64,000 nucleotides of DNA from Gnetum montanum. Taxonomy: Eukaryota; Streptophyta; Gnetopsida; Gnetales; Gnetaceae. Shown here piece by piece: positions 21,301-31,380 of this stretch; position 1 is the first letter of the stretch, and the number at the start of each line of letters is the position of its first letter. The stretch lies in NCBI GenBank assembly GCA_015680685.1, contig MNCI01007634.1:120239-184238 (forward strand), given 5' to 3'. The translations under genes were made by a program, and so were the position numbers. The notes beneath the pieces are model-generated. The model searched no databases. It was not told the DNA's origin and was given only the letters and a program-made list of their open reading frames with translations.

Positions 21301-22613
21301 ATTGACCTATTACACCTACATGGATATTCTCAACAGAAGAGAATTCCCACAGGGCCATCACTGCTATGGCCAATGCATATGCATCGCCATGAAACACTTT
21401 TGCGTTGATATAAAACTTGGTAACCAAAACATACCGTCAAGATTTGGCTAGTGTAGAAAATGTTGCATAATGCAATAGAACATGGATAAGAAACTCACCC
21501 ACTGGCATGGTAGATGGTTCCTAGTGGGTTTTGGAAGCACGTTCCCATATGACGTGTAACAAACAATGTGTTATAGAGATGGTAGCAACTATACTCAGGC
21601 ATTCCCTAGATCCAAGCCAAATGCCTCAAACCTTGAGGGCACTAACTAGATCCTTCACCCTGCCCACCACTAACTACACCATCCTTCAAATGCCTCAAAA
21701 TACCCTAGGTTGCCCCAAGCAACATGGTTTCTAGTATGATGGCCACTACCTCCTCCTCTAAGTTCAAACAAATGATCACACTGAAGCATTGGAGGAGGAA
21801 TTGTAGGAACTTATATGCTCCTTTCCTGAACCAGACTTCCTAACCTCCCATACATATGTGAGGAGGAGGAACATTGGCCACTGGTTTACTCAAGCAGCAC
21901 AAGATGCCTACAATTTCCAGGATAATCAAAACTAGCCTTAGTGCTATCCTGCACAACATAGCGGCAAATGTTAACATCATGTTCGAGTGCAATACACACG
22001 TAGCATAACAAAACCTAGCATTTTAATGAATAGTGTAGCATAATCCTCTTCATGTACATAGTGTAGCAAAAAAACATGAAAGAAATAGCATAACAAAAAT
22101 AGCCTAGCATAGCAATGGAACGATTAACCCTAGTAGAGTGATTAGCACTACACCCTGACGAAACACATGTCACACTGTTACATCATGCATAGTCAAACCC
22201 TTCTAAGGATCCTACCCCATGCAATCTGAAAGCCAAGTAGCTCAAACCATCCAAACCCCTGCAGTAATGACAACCGTGGTGATGGTGGTTTAGACCACCT
22301 TGCATGCAATGATAGCGTAGCGTTCATACATCTTCCATGGCCGAAATAGCAACAACGATGATGTAAAGTCCAAAATAACAACAATGCAATGACAGGAAAC
22401 ACAGATAGCCAAAACTAAGTCACATAAATAGAAGCAGAAGACAAAAATGATAACAGAAGCATGAGGAAATAGAGGAAGCATAGTAGCCTACTGGGTCAAC
22501 GATGTCTCCTCCCACACTGCAACTTGCACTTGTGTCATGTGCCCTAGGTTTTCCTTTACCTCATTGACCTTCACGAGTGCCAAGTATGTGCATTATTTCT
22601 TTGGAGCCATCAT
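18390..22613 (-). pseudogene. Seven-exon antisense gene of element C, function unknown
   Basis: Predicted minus-strand exons: 22613-22492, 21948-21499, 21416-21142, 21043-20015, 19870-19520, 19364-19313 and 19132-18390 (stop). Donors seen are CCA/GTAGGC, GG/GTGAGT, CTG/GTAAGT, TTG/GTAAAT, TTG/GTGAGT and TGG/GTAAGT. Acceptors end in GTGCAG, CCAAG (probably mutated from CCAGG), TTGTAG, TGCTAG, ATGTAG and CCTAG. Phases fit at every junction except exon 6, which has one extra base in a G run; without it the joined length is 3,021 bases, a multiple of three. Exon 1 starts MMAPKK. Exon 2 has a hydrophobic stretch (LRLVLIILEIVGILCCL). Exon 3 contains GDAYALAIAVMALWEF. Exon 4 is the largest. Exon 5 opens with an acidic EEEEDDEE run. 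Exon 7 has a charged, coiled-coil-like stretch (EIVQKAKKEKANLSTKVKDL). About 19 in-frame stops, 13 of them TAG, make it a dead copy. Element A holds a homologue. I recognise no domain. Confidence 0.75.
19929..19968. repeat. Palindrome inside antisense gene intron 4
   Basis: TATGCTATGCTATCTAGCATAGCATAGCATA can fold into a near-perfect hairpin. The words are the same as in the LTR palindromes. Confidence 0.7.
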
Positions 22614-22763
22614 TCTGCTTGCCGATTCCTCCTTATTACTATGTCAAAAATCACCTTGCTCTCTGTTAGCACGATTGCTCTACGCTTTGAAATTGCTTTG
22701 TGCTCCGAATGTGGGCTCTACGCTGTTATGGTAAGAATGATGAGCTTACTAGGGGTTAATCCC

Positions 22764-22771
22764 TATTTATA
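22764..22771 (-). promoter_or_regulatory. Candidate TATA box of the antisense gene
   Basis: On the minus strand GGCTATAAATAGGG, a near-ideal plant TATA box, lies about 150 bp upstream of the first ATG of exon 1 (22613). It is well placed for a start site near 22735 and a 5' untranslated region of about 120 bp. It points away from the LTR promoters. Confidence 0.6.
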
Positions 22772-22974
22772 GCCATAATGGTAAAAGGGGGAAACTTGTC
22801 ATTCTCTCTCTCCATTTAATGCAGAGTATGTCGTGCAACGTAGCATGCCCGCCACAACATCATAGCACTGTTGGCATTAAAATAGGTAGATCTGGGCGAA
22901 AGATCTTGGCATGCTTTGAGCTAATTGTTTGCTTTTCTGAAAAAACAAAAATATATATATTTTTAGTTAGCTTT

Positions 22975-23335
22975 CTAGAAACACCTTAAACTAGCAATCA
23001 TAGAGGAGTTGCAACTTTAGCAGTCTGGAAAGACCTTAAACTAGCAGTCTTAGTGTAGGGGCAACTTTAGTCATCCAAAAAGACCTTAAACTAACACCCC
23101 TAGTGTATAGTTCACTCTAGTTAGTGGTCTAAAAATACCTAGAAGTTTCAATTTGTTACACGTTTGTAGTCTGCAATGACATTAAACTAGCAGTTTCACA
23201 TTTTCGCATCAGTAGTTTTGCATTTTTTAGCAGTTTCGCATTCTCACATCGACAGTTTTACACTTCTTTCTTTTAACAGTTTTGCATCTCCATGCCTTAG
23301 CAGTCTGCCATGACTTTAAACTAGAAAATTTTAAT
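22975..23335 (+). repeat. Repeat array 2 of element C (before RT)
   Basis: Degenerate units of about 50-60 bp with the core ACCTTAAACTAGCA (for example at about 22990, 23035 and 23080), then shorter GCAGTTTTGCAT units at 23190-23300. It lies just downstream of the antisense gene promoter on the other strand. Confidence 0.7.
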
Positions 23336-23431
23336 CTTTATATCATACTTCGCTAGTTAAATATCATCATTGTTTTGCAAATTTTTATTATACACGATTA
23401 CTGCCAACGGGTGCCTCTTAACCAAGCTTTC

Positions 23432-23446
23432 ATTTCATTTTGGTAG
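23432..23446 (+). promoter_or_regulatory. Candidate sense splice acceptor before RT
   Basis: ATTTCATTTTGGTAG followed by G, 12 bases before the RT open frame (ATG at 23459). Ogre elements are known to splice out an intron between protease and RT; a T-rich tract ending in TAG at this place fits. If real, the intron would span roughly 17.6-23.4 kb and contain the antisense gene. Confidence 0.4.
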
Positions 23447-23458
23447 GTTGAGCAAAAT

Positions 23459-24652
23459 ATGCAGATCCATCATGATCTCTCCACACCTTTAGCCTTAGCA
23501 GGTCCACATGGCAAGCTCGTAAGACAGTTGAACCTAGACCTAATCGACTGGGGATCAACCATAGCTAGCACCATAGCATCCTTAGAAACATCCCCAAACT
23601 GGCCTGAGCATCTGGTCCAAACCCTATATTTAGAGGTTGGGGATGTAACACCTATGACCACGTCAAAGGGGGAAGTAAAAATGTTAAAGCTTAGTTCCCT
23701 CTTAGATGCGCAGACACACAAAGATGTAGCCAAAATTCTGCAAGACAACATTAAATCCTTCGCATGGTCATACAACAACATGTCGAGTTTAGATCTAAGG
23801 CTCACAACATTGTCCTGGACACGAGCATGAAGGTAGTCAAGCAAAAGGCTCGTAAGGTTAAACCAAAAATTACACTAGCCATAAGAGATGAAATCACCAA
23901 GCTATACCAAGCTAGTTTCATCCGTGTAGTTGATTACTTAGAATGGGTGTCCAACATCATTGTAGTTTCTAAGAAAATGGAAGGAATACAAATCTGTATA
24001 GACTTCCAGGATCTAAACAAGGCAACGATAGAGGACGATTTCCCACTTCTAAGCATCAATCAACTCATCGATACTATGGTTGGTCATGCTCTGTTATCCT
24101 TCATGGATGGTTTCTCCAGCTACAACCTAATCTGCATTAACCTAGAGCATTAGTTAACAACAACCTTCATATCCCCATGGGGTACCTTTTGTTACACTAT
24201 GATTCCTTTTGGGCTCAAGGACTCCAGAGTGACCTACCAGCGAGCCATAACTTACATCCTCAGTAACTACATCCTAGAAACGCTAAATGACTATGTGGAT
24301 GATATAGCGATCAAGTCCAAAGAGGCCGTTGATCACCCACATGATCTAGGGGCAGTCCTCAAGTGTTTTCAAATGCATGACTTATGCCTCAATCCTAAAA
24401 AGTGTCTTTGGGATGAGAACCAGATGCATGTTAGGGTTTGTAGTATCGGAGGCTAGGATACGAGTGGATCCTGACAAACTTAAGGCCATTGTCAACCTGG
24501 CACCTTCTACAAGCCTTAAGGAATTGCATGGTTTGCAAGGTAGGATACAATTCATCCGAAGGTTCATAGCAAAGTTAACTAAAAAGTTACATCCCATGAA
24601 ACATCTTCTAAAGAACGAGGTTAACTTCAAATGGACAACTCAATGTCAATGA
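23459..24652 (+). pseudogene. Reverse transcriptase of element C
   Basis: RT copies the element RNA into DNA. The lead-in (KILQDNIKSFAWSYNNM) is typical of plant Ty3/gypsy. Motifs follow in order: ICIDFQDLNKAT, SFMDGFSSYN, IPFGLKDSRVTYQRA, and the catalytic YVDDIAIKS at about 24291. The TYQRA form is typical of the Tat lineage. A RIRVDPDKLKAI segment (about 24450) and a GRIQFIRRFI segment end the domain. Frame changes occur near 23790 and 24430; the second restores the first frame. One TAG lies between the FMDG and PFGL motifs. The active-site Asp pair is intact. Confidence 0.88.
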
Positions 24653-25207
24653 GCCTTCGATGACTTGAAGAAAGAGCTTTTGCACCTCCCAACTGTGCAT
24701 CCTCCACAGAGGGATAAGCCTTTCTTCATCTACCTTGCCACTTCCAACACATCTATCACAGCATTGTTATGTCAAAAACGAGACAACGGATCTAAGATAC
24801 TAGTGTACTATCTGAGTCATGCATTAATAGTGTATGAGGTGAAATACAAAAAATTAGAGAGGAATTTCCTTGCCTTAGTATTTGCATTAAAAAATTAAAG
24901 GCATTATCTGTTTCGTAGTATAATTAACATCATTTGCAAAAGAAACATACTCCGAGCTATCACTAACAACACATATGAAAGTAGCAAGATAGCCCGATGG
25001 AAAGCAATAACTATGGAATTCAACTTGCACTATGTGAGCCAGTCATTGACAAAGGGTCAAGCTATAGTGACGTAACTTACAGCCTCACCCATCGACGACC
25101 AAGCAACCATAGATCCCAAATTCCTAGATGAACATGTTAGCACCATCAACACCGTGCCATCACATCTCAAAGCTACTTTACACTTCTATGAGACCTTGAT
25201 TGCATAG
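24653..25207 (+). pseudogene. RNase H domain of element C
   Basis: Continues the RT frame. It reads KPFFIYLATSNTSITALLCQ, where the first catalytic Asp of the usual D-A-S is replaced (LATS). SKILVYYLSHAL and YKKLERNFLALVFALK follow. This is the RNase H attached to gypsy RT. The second half is decayed (TAA at about 24896) and then merges into the connection to the second RNase H. Confidence 0.75.
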
Positions 25208-25471
25208 GGAGGTAGTGCAGCTACTGTCATTATGCTCCCCTCTAGGGAAATGCACCCTTTCGCTTATCGCTTTGTGTTCCCCTACACTAACAACATGGCA
25301 AAGTACAAGGGGCTACTCAGAGGCCTCTCAACTGCCCAAACACTATGCATACAACACTTAGAAATTCGTGGTGATTCACGACTAGTTGTGAATCAAATCA
25401 TTGGGATCTATGCTTGCAAAGCTATGCACCTACAACCCAATTGTGACCTAGCAAAAATCCTACTCAAATAG
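25208..25471 (+). pseudogene. Second (archaeal-type) RNase H of element C
   Basis: GGSAATVIMLP, RFVFPYTNNMAKYKGLLRGL and IRGDSRLVVNQIIG match the extra RNase H known from Tat-lineage plant elements, where the consensus has a TNNEAEYEALL-like motif and GDSQLVVNQ. The Glu of that first motif reads Met/Lys here and the first Asp is not visible, so the copy is catalytically dead, while the GDS Asp is kept. The presence of this domain is the main reason for placing the element in the Tat/Ogre group. Confidence 0.8.
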
Positions 25472-26899
25472 TTCACAACTACGGATGTGCAACACGTTCC
25501 ACAAAACAAAAACATCATAGTAGACCCCTTAGCCACCCTAGCACTAAATATTCCACCACACTTGTTTGCAAGTCTATCAACTTCGATTATTGAATGTACT
25601 GAGCCTATCACTCAAGTGGGACACGTGGCCTCTATCAGTGCCACGGATACCCAGGAGTGGTATGCCAACATTAAAGCCTACTTGCAACATGACGCACCCC
25701 CAAGCAGACTGACATCTACCCAAAGAGATGCGATCCATAAGCATGCCCAGCAATATACACTCATGGGAAATGATGTCCTTTGCAAACATTCCTATGACGG
25801 GATATTACTACCATGCGTGGGTGAGGAACAATCATGGAAGGTGATTAATGAAGTACATGAGGGACTGTGTGGTGGGCACATAGCACCTAGGGCTATGGCT
25901 ATGAAAATCAGACGCCTAGAATACTATTGGTCCCATATGGAGCGTGATTGCCTATGAAAGGTCAAGACGTGTGATACATGCTAGAGATATGTGAATCTCC
26001 TACATGTTTCACCTATGGAGCTGCACCCAATGCAGATCACATGGCCTTTCTAGTGATGGGGACTAGACCTCATAGGACCTATCATGCCTAAGTCCTCTAC
26101 AGGGCATGGATTCATCATCACCGCCACTGAATATTTTACTAAGTGGGTGGAAGCTATCCCTCTGAGGAAGATGACATCTCAACAGGTTTTCCACTTCATC
26201 CTAGATAACATCGTGACAAGGTTTTGGCTTCTAATGAATATTGTGATTGACAATGGACCATAATTCAGTAGTACAGAAACCTGAACCTTCTACAGTAATC
26301 TTGGCATCAAGAAATCATTCTCCTCCCCATATTACCCATAGGTGAATGGGTAGGTAGAGGCTACAAATAAGTCCATCATCAACTTACTGAAAAGGATGCT
26401 TAACAATAGCAAGAGGTGGTGGCATGAGCAAATCCTCTATGTGCTATGGGCCTACAGGATGACATGTAGGACTACGACAAGTAAGACTCCCTACAGTCTT
26501 ATTTATGGATCTAAAGTTGTGTTGCCTCTTGAGTTGTAGGTACCATCACTTCGGATGATCCTATCTGATTTTGTGAGTAAAGACTAGAATAATGAGTCAA
26601 GAATTATCGACCTCAACTTAATAGAGGAGGAGCACGCACAAATGTCGAATCGCATAGAGCACTACCAAAGCAAGCAACAGCAAAAACATCATGTAAACCC
26701 ACATCAACAGCTAATACAAAAGGGAGACCTCATCCTCAAGGCCATCCATGAGCATGTGAGCAAATTCTCAGCTAACTGGGAAGGCCCATACATGGTTACC
26801 AAATCCTTTGGGAATGGAGCCTTCAAGCTAGCGGACATGGATGGCAATGAGTTCGCAAATTTGGTGAATCATTCATATCTCAAGCCATACTACATCTGA
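25472..26899 (+). pseudogene. Integrase of element C
   Basis: Integrase inserts the DNA copy. One frame, interrupted by about eight stops, covers the zinc-binding HHCC domain (HEGLCGGH, then CDTC near 25970) and the core. In the core, GLDLIGPIMPKS has the first Asp, VIDNGP the second (about 26250) and VEATNKSI the Glu. WAYRMTCRTTTSKTPYSLIYG follows. The C-terminal part (26642-26899) has the GDLILK, WEGPYMV and YLKPYY segments of the Tat integrase end. No chromodomain is seen. It ends just before repeat array 3. Confidence 0.88.
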
Positions 26900-26929
26900 A
26901 GCATGAACACAGTAAGCATCATCCACTAC

Positions 26930-27215
26930 AATGTAAAATTGGCAAAGGTGGCAAACATATGCTATGACGTAAAACTGGCACAACACATCTACTACGACAT
27001 GAAACTAGCACAACACATCTGCTACGACATAAAACTGGCATAGCTAGTCCACTATGACTATAAACTAGCATAGCTAGACTGCTATGACTATAAACTGGTA
27101 CAACACATTCGCTATGATGTTAAACTGGCACATACGGTCTGCTGGGACCTTAAACTAGCACAGCGGTCTATTGGGACACTAAACCAATACATGATCTACC
27201 AGGACCTTAAAATGG
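26930..27215 (+). repeat. Repeat array 3 of element C (after integrase)
   Basis: About nine units of about 31 bp, such as CTGGCACAACACATCTGCTA followed by CGACATAAAA, drifting to ACCTTAAACTAGCACAGCGG and then ACCTTAAAATGGG. It lies about 30 bp after the integrase stop. Confidence 0.85.
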
Positions 27216-28571
27216 GTTCGTAGCATGTCCCCAACATGCATCTACACCAAGTACACATCAAAAAAGTGTGCATAGTGTCGACGTGGTGTGGGATGTTGTA
27301 GTCCCAGAATGTAGTTCATGATGCAATGAGAACATGATCTAGAACATATGCAACATTGCTACTCCTAACATCTTGCAAATCTTCTAGAGATGTCGTATGA
27401 CATCTGACTGACCCCCCGGACCTACCATCGCCATGGCCCATTGCCCTTACGGTAGTTCCTGGGTCAATGCCTGCTGCTGGAGTTCCAGCACTATTGTGGA
27501 CCAACCAAAATATTGTTACCCTCCAGCTCCCTGCCAACATCTGATCTCAAATGACGTTTAGCTATGTCGTAGTTGATCCCATAGCTGAACTGAGAATGCA
27601 TGTCATAAGCAGGGATTCCAGGGCATTTACATTCACGGTAACTCCCCATTCCTTCGATGCTCGCTCCTCCACACTGACGCTGCCAAGGCTACTACTGGCA
27701 TTCCTACTTTGGACATCGTACATCAGCAAAGACCTTTGCCCTCATTTGGCATCACAGCTATTTCTTCTGGTTCGCTCTCTATAATGATTGCAAGGTGTGT
27801 TCTAGAGAGGCATTGGCTAAAGGTGCATCTTCCCAAAGCAACAAATGCTATAGCATTGCGAAGTGATTGTCTTGATTAGCTTGGCCACTTTGGAGTGCAC
27901 ATCCTATCCTACCTTACAAGCTCCTCCCCTTTACCTTACTTCTTACACCCGCAATTTCTGCTTGCTCCCCTCTTTTCCAAGCTTTTTCCAAAGCTTTTCA
28001 AGCCCTCCTGTTTGCTCAACCGCAAATTCCATGATGTGTGTAACACAACTCACTACATGGGAAGCATCTGTAGGTAGGTTAAAGCCCCAAACGAATGTAA
28101 CACAACTCATCCTAGGAAAGAAACACCTATCCTACAATAAGGTTGTTCGCAAATGTAAACAGCAAAAGGCAAAAGTATAAGAGAGCAAAAGCTCATGCAA
28201 AAAAAAAATAAACGTGCCTAAAACAAATGGCACATAAGCTGTTTCGCAATTACCTTCTCCAAATGTTTGAATGAGAGGTCAAAGGTTAATGGAAGTAAAG
28301 ATGACCACACGAACAACTCCCTCACAAGCACTCTAATGAGGGACTCTACTAAGTCTCATCTTTACCCTTTTCCTAAACCTCCTTCCTCCCTCCTTCCTCC
28401 CTGCTTCATCCCTTCCCCCCCCCCCCCCCCTCATAAAAAACCAATGTAACACTCTCAAGCAAAGCTAGGTGACATCTTGGTTATCACCAAATAACAATGT
28501 TAGCATTTTTTCTTCTATGGTGTTTCATATTCTTTGTCGACATCTCTCGAGTCCATCCTCTAGACATCAAT
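27216..28571. other. 3' untranslated region of element C, no gene seen
   Basis: No frame has support; short frames at 27316-27540, 27551-27784 and 27863-28180 match nothing. A homopolymer of about 14 C lies near 28417-28430. Confidence 0.5.
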
Positions 28572-28584
28572 AAAGAGGGGCCAA
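28572..28584 (+). other. Polypurine tract of element C
   Basis: AAAGAGGGGCCAA directly before the 3' LTR. It is the plus-strand primer site in the family model, with the common plant form. Confidence 0.85.
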
Positions 28585-30288
28585 TGAAACACCCTTAATT
28601 TTTTAGGTCATTCTTTCTTCGCCAGGTCTTCGCAATTTAGGCAATGTTAGGTCACTTCAACAAGAACTGGATGCTCTAAGTTTAGGCTGCACAGTTTGGA
28701 AAATTTTCTAGCTAGGTAATTCATCCAGTTGATAGCCTACATAGAAACAATGTGAAGAGTTGTTGGCGGTGCTCAAAATGCACAAAATAGTTTGGCAAGT
28801 TTTCTAGTTGAAGAGTCTACTATGGTGTGTAGCGTAGTAGGCTTTGGGAGATAGTCATTCAAGCGATCAACTGTAAATTGTCGCAAGACAAGATGCTATG
28901 CTATGCTACGCTACACAGCGTAGCATAGCATAGTGAGAGCAAGACAGAAAGGCTCGGCTTACTTAGTGATTTCAAATGCACTTAGTTAGCGCCTCTAGCC
29001 TTTGAAAGCAGTTGCTTTGCTCAGCTCCAAGTCCTTTAGCAATGAATCCTTCATCAAAAAGTGGCAAAAATTAGCAAAAATCAGGCCATGTTAGTTGCTA
29101 CGCTATGCTATGCTATGTAGTGTAGCACAGCATAGTAATGCTACGAGAATAACGAAAGGCATCTCAAAGGGCAGGATCAGCAAGTTCACGAGTTTCACAG
29201 TGCAAAAGGTAAAGTTTGCACGTTGTTGACATTTTCAGGACTAAGGCCAACTGCTACGCTAGGTAGCGTAGCACAACGTAGAAAATATGCCAAAAGTAGT
29301 CACAACACTTCAAAGGTTTCCGACACATGCAGCAGGATGCAATGCAAGTTTCTTGCTTCAAACTAGTGGCTACGCTATGCTATGCTACATAGCATAGCAC
29401 AGCGTAGCAAGATGCTATGCTACACCAAACATGCTACACTGCAAAGCATAGTAAAGCGTGGCAAGCGGTTACACTACATCAATGCACTTCACCTAATTGC
29501 ACCATTGGCACATATCTCCAAGCTCTGACAACACAATTATAGCATGGCAAGATCGTAATTATAGCATGGCAGGCTCATCCAATGGTCATGCATGTCCATG
29601 TAACATAGACATGTCAATAAAAGCCCAGGACATGTGGCATCCAAATCGCATCCTTCATGTTCCCTTGGTCCTATAAATACCCCAATGAGTGATGCTTAAG
29701 GGGTTGGTTGATGAATTTGTTGGCTAGCAAGAAAAAAAAGTTAGCATTGTATTCCTGGCATTGTAAACATCTTGTTTGACACTATAAATAGTTAGCACTC
29801 TCATTTGGCATTTTGTTTTTCTATTTTCTTGCTATCCTCATAGCATTTTGCATTGTTGACCTCCAAGTCTGCATTCAAGCATATAGCTTTCTTGCTCTAA
29901 ACGTCTTCATTACTCTTGGAACCTTTGTGCCTCTCAACATCGTGCAACCGATTGTATCCATCTTGACAAAGTCAAGTCATAGCCTTGAAGTGATGCATTT
30001 TCCTAACTACATTTTACTTTGCTTTCTTACTTATCGTCATATTTTACATCATTTTCTACTCTTTTTGCATTTAACATCATTATTCTATGTTACAAGTTTC
30101 ATTTTCAAATTATCCATTTGCAAAAGGTTATATTAACACCAACTAAGTCCCTATCTAATCAACCAGACCATTCAAGGCACCCCGTTTTCATTTTATCTAG
30201 CATGGCCCTTGTGCAAATCTGTGGTTAAGACTGTCACGACTGATGACCTCTTGGTGTTTTCCAACCACTGAAGTTTTTGGTCACTACA
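28585..30288 (+). repeat. 3' LTR of element C
   Basis: Begins TGAAACACCC and ends TCACTACA, matched throughout to 11707-13400. TATA box at 29672-29679. Palindromes of CTATGCTACG words lie at about 28890-28935, 29096-29132, 29252-29282 and 29370-29407. Confidence 0.92.
29672..29679 (+). promoter_or_regulatory. LTR TATA box of element C (3' copy)
   Basis: TATAAATA in CCTATAAATACCCC; the counterpart of 12784-12791. From here it would read out into element A. Confidence 0.6.
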
Positions 30289-30293
30289 AGCAT
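30289..30293. repeat. Target site duplication of element C, right copy
   Basis: AGCAT, identical to 11702-11706. Confidence 0.9.
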
Positions 30294-31380
30294 TAGGATT
30301 AACTTCTTCATTATATTTGCTAAATTGATAAATAGGGACACTAGGAGTAAGTGTCAATGGTGGGACCATAGGACTAATGGGATCATCCTAGTAAAAGTTC
30401 ATAATCTTGACAGTTTGTGAGGTAGAGGCTTTAAGCCTCTTTAGCTCCTCCATTAGGTCTTGGATCATCTAGAAGGCTTGATTCAAACCCTATGGTGGCC
30501 CAATTGGTTATGGGATTTGTACATAAGGCTATGGTATTTTTTGTGAGGCTTCTGGCCTTACTATGGATTGCATGACAAAAGGAAGTGACTGTGTTATGGT
30601 TATGGCTTGTGGACCAAACATGTAAAAGGACTTTTTTGCTGGTACTTGAGGCACAAATGGAACAAATGAGGTGTGTGATCCCTGAGTTTCTTGGGATTCC
30701 ATGGTGGATCCCATGTATGTAGTTAAAGGATTTTTGGCTACAAAAACCATTGTTAATGATTGCACAAACTGAGGCCATATGGAAAATGACATAGATGGGT
30801 TATGGATCATAGTTTGTGGCATTAATTAAGTTTGATGCATGGCTATGACTGGTGTGGAGTCAAATGTGCAAGATGGCAGCACCATTCCTATAGAGAAAAT
30901 AAAGGCATGTGGGGAAGGCTTAGTGGTCTTAGGGATTTCTTGTTGGAATAATTTCCCAAGGATGTTTTTAGGCTTAGATTCTATTCTAAATTCATCCTCT
31001 TTTTCCTGTTGTTCCTCAGAGCTATGTTTTTCATCTTCTTTTTCCATCTCAATCAATTGGGCCAGTATACATATATAGATATTAGATAAAGGTATATAGT
31101 CATAGGAGGAAGGGATGTACTCCTTACCATTGTGGTGGATAAGTTCCAACTCTCTTTTAATTTATTCTTCCAAACATGGAATCAACATGACAACCTATAT
31201 TTTGGTGCAAATGAAGTTATAGTGATCTTCATTTATGACTACAAAATCAAGATTTTTTCCTATAACTATCAAAGATTGCCTACATTTGATGATAGTACGG
31301 TCTTTGGGATCATATACCTTCATGGTTTATTGGCTAGGACCTTCACCAGTGAAGGTGAGGGGCAACTTATTTGATTGTTG
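30294..31380 (-). pseudogene. N-terminal half of gag of element A
   Basis: Minus-strand frames at 31380-31150, 31149-30826 and 30822-30529 form the start of gag, which continues beyond element C at 11701. The first part has a HYNFICTKI segment like element B. The next has EYIPSSYDYIPLSNIYICIL, then an acidic EKEDEKHSSEEQQEKEDE run, then a Pro/Gln/Ser-rich spacer like that at 14200-15000 of C. Stops and shifts break it. The likely start is near 31380 (MYFQQ), but the exact ATG is uncertain. Confidence 0.65.

Larger units (their letters stand above)
11707..30288 (+). mobile_element. Element C: full-length Tat/Ogre-like LTR retrotransposon
   Basis: An 18,582-bp element with TG...CA LTRs (1694 and 1704 bp), a perfect 5-bp target duplication, primer site, gag, protease, RT, RNase H, a second archaeal-type RNase H, integrase and a polypurine tract. 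The order and the second RNase H are features of the Tat lineage, and the long spacer between protease and RT resembles Ogre elements. The spacer holds a multi-exon gene on the opposite strand. The LTRs differ at very roughly one base in seven over the ~200 bp I compared, mostly transitions, so the insertion is old. All coding regions carry stops. Confidence 0.93.

Noticed and set aside
28400-28435. Run of about 14 C as a biological signal
   Set aside because: A homopolymer at this length is prone to sequencing error and slippage; nothing ties it to a function.
30431-30778. 115-codon minus-strand frame as a separate gene
   Set aside because: It overlaps the gag spacer of element A in another frame and has no homologue here.
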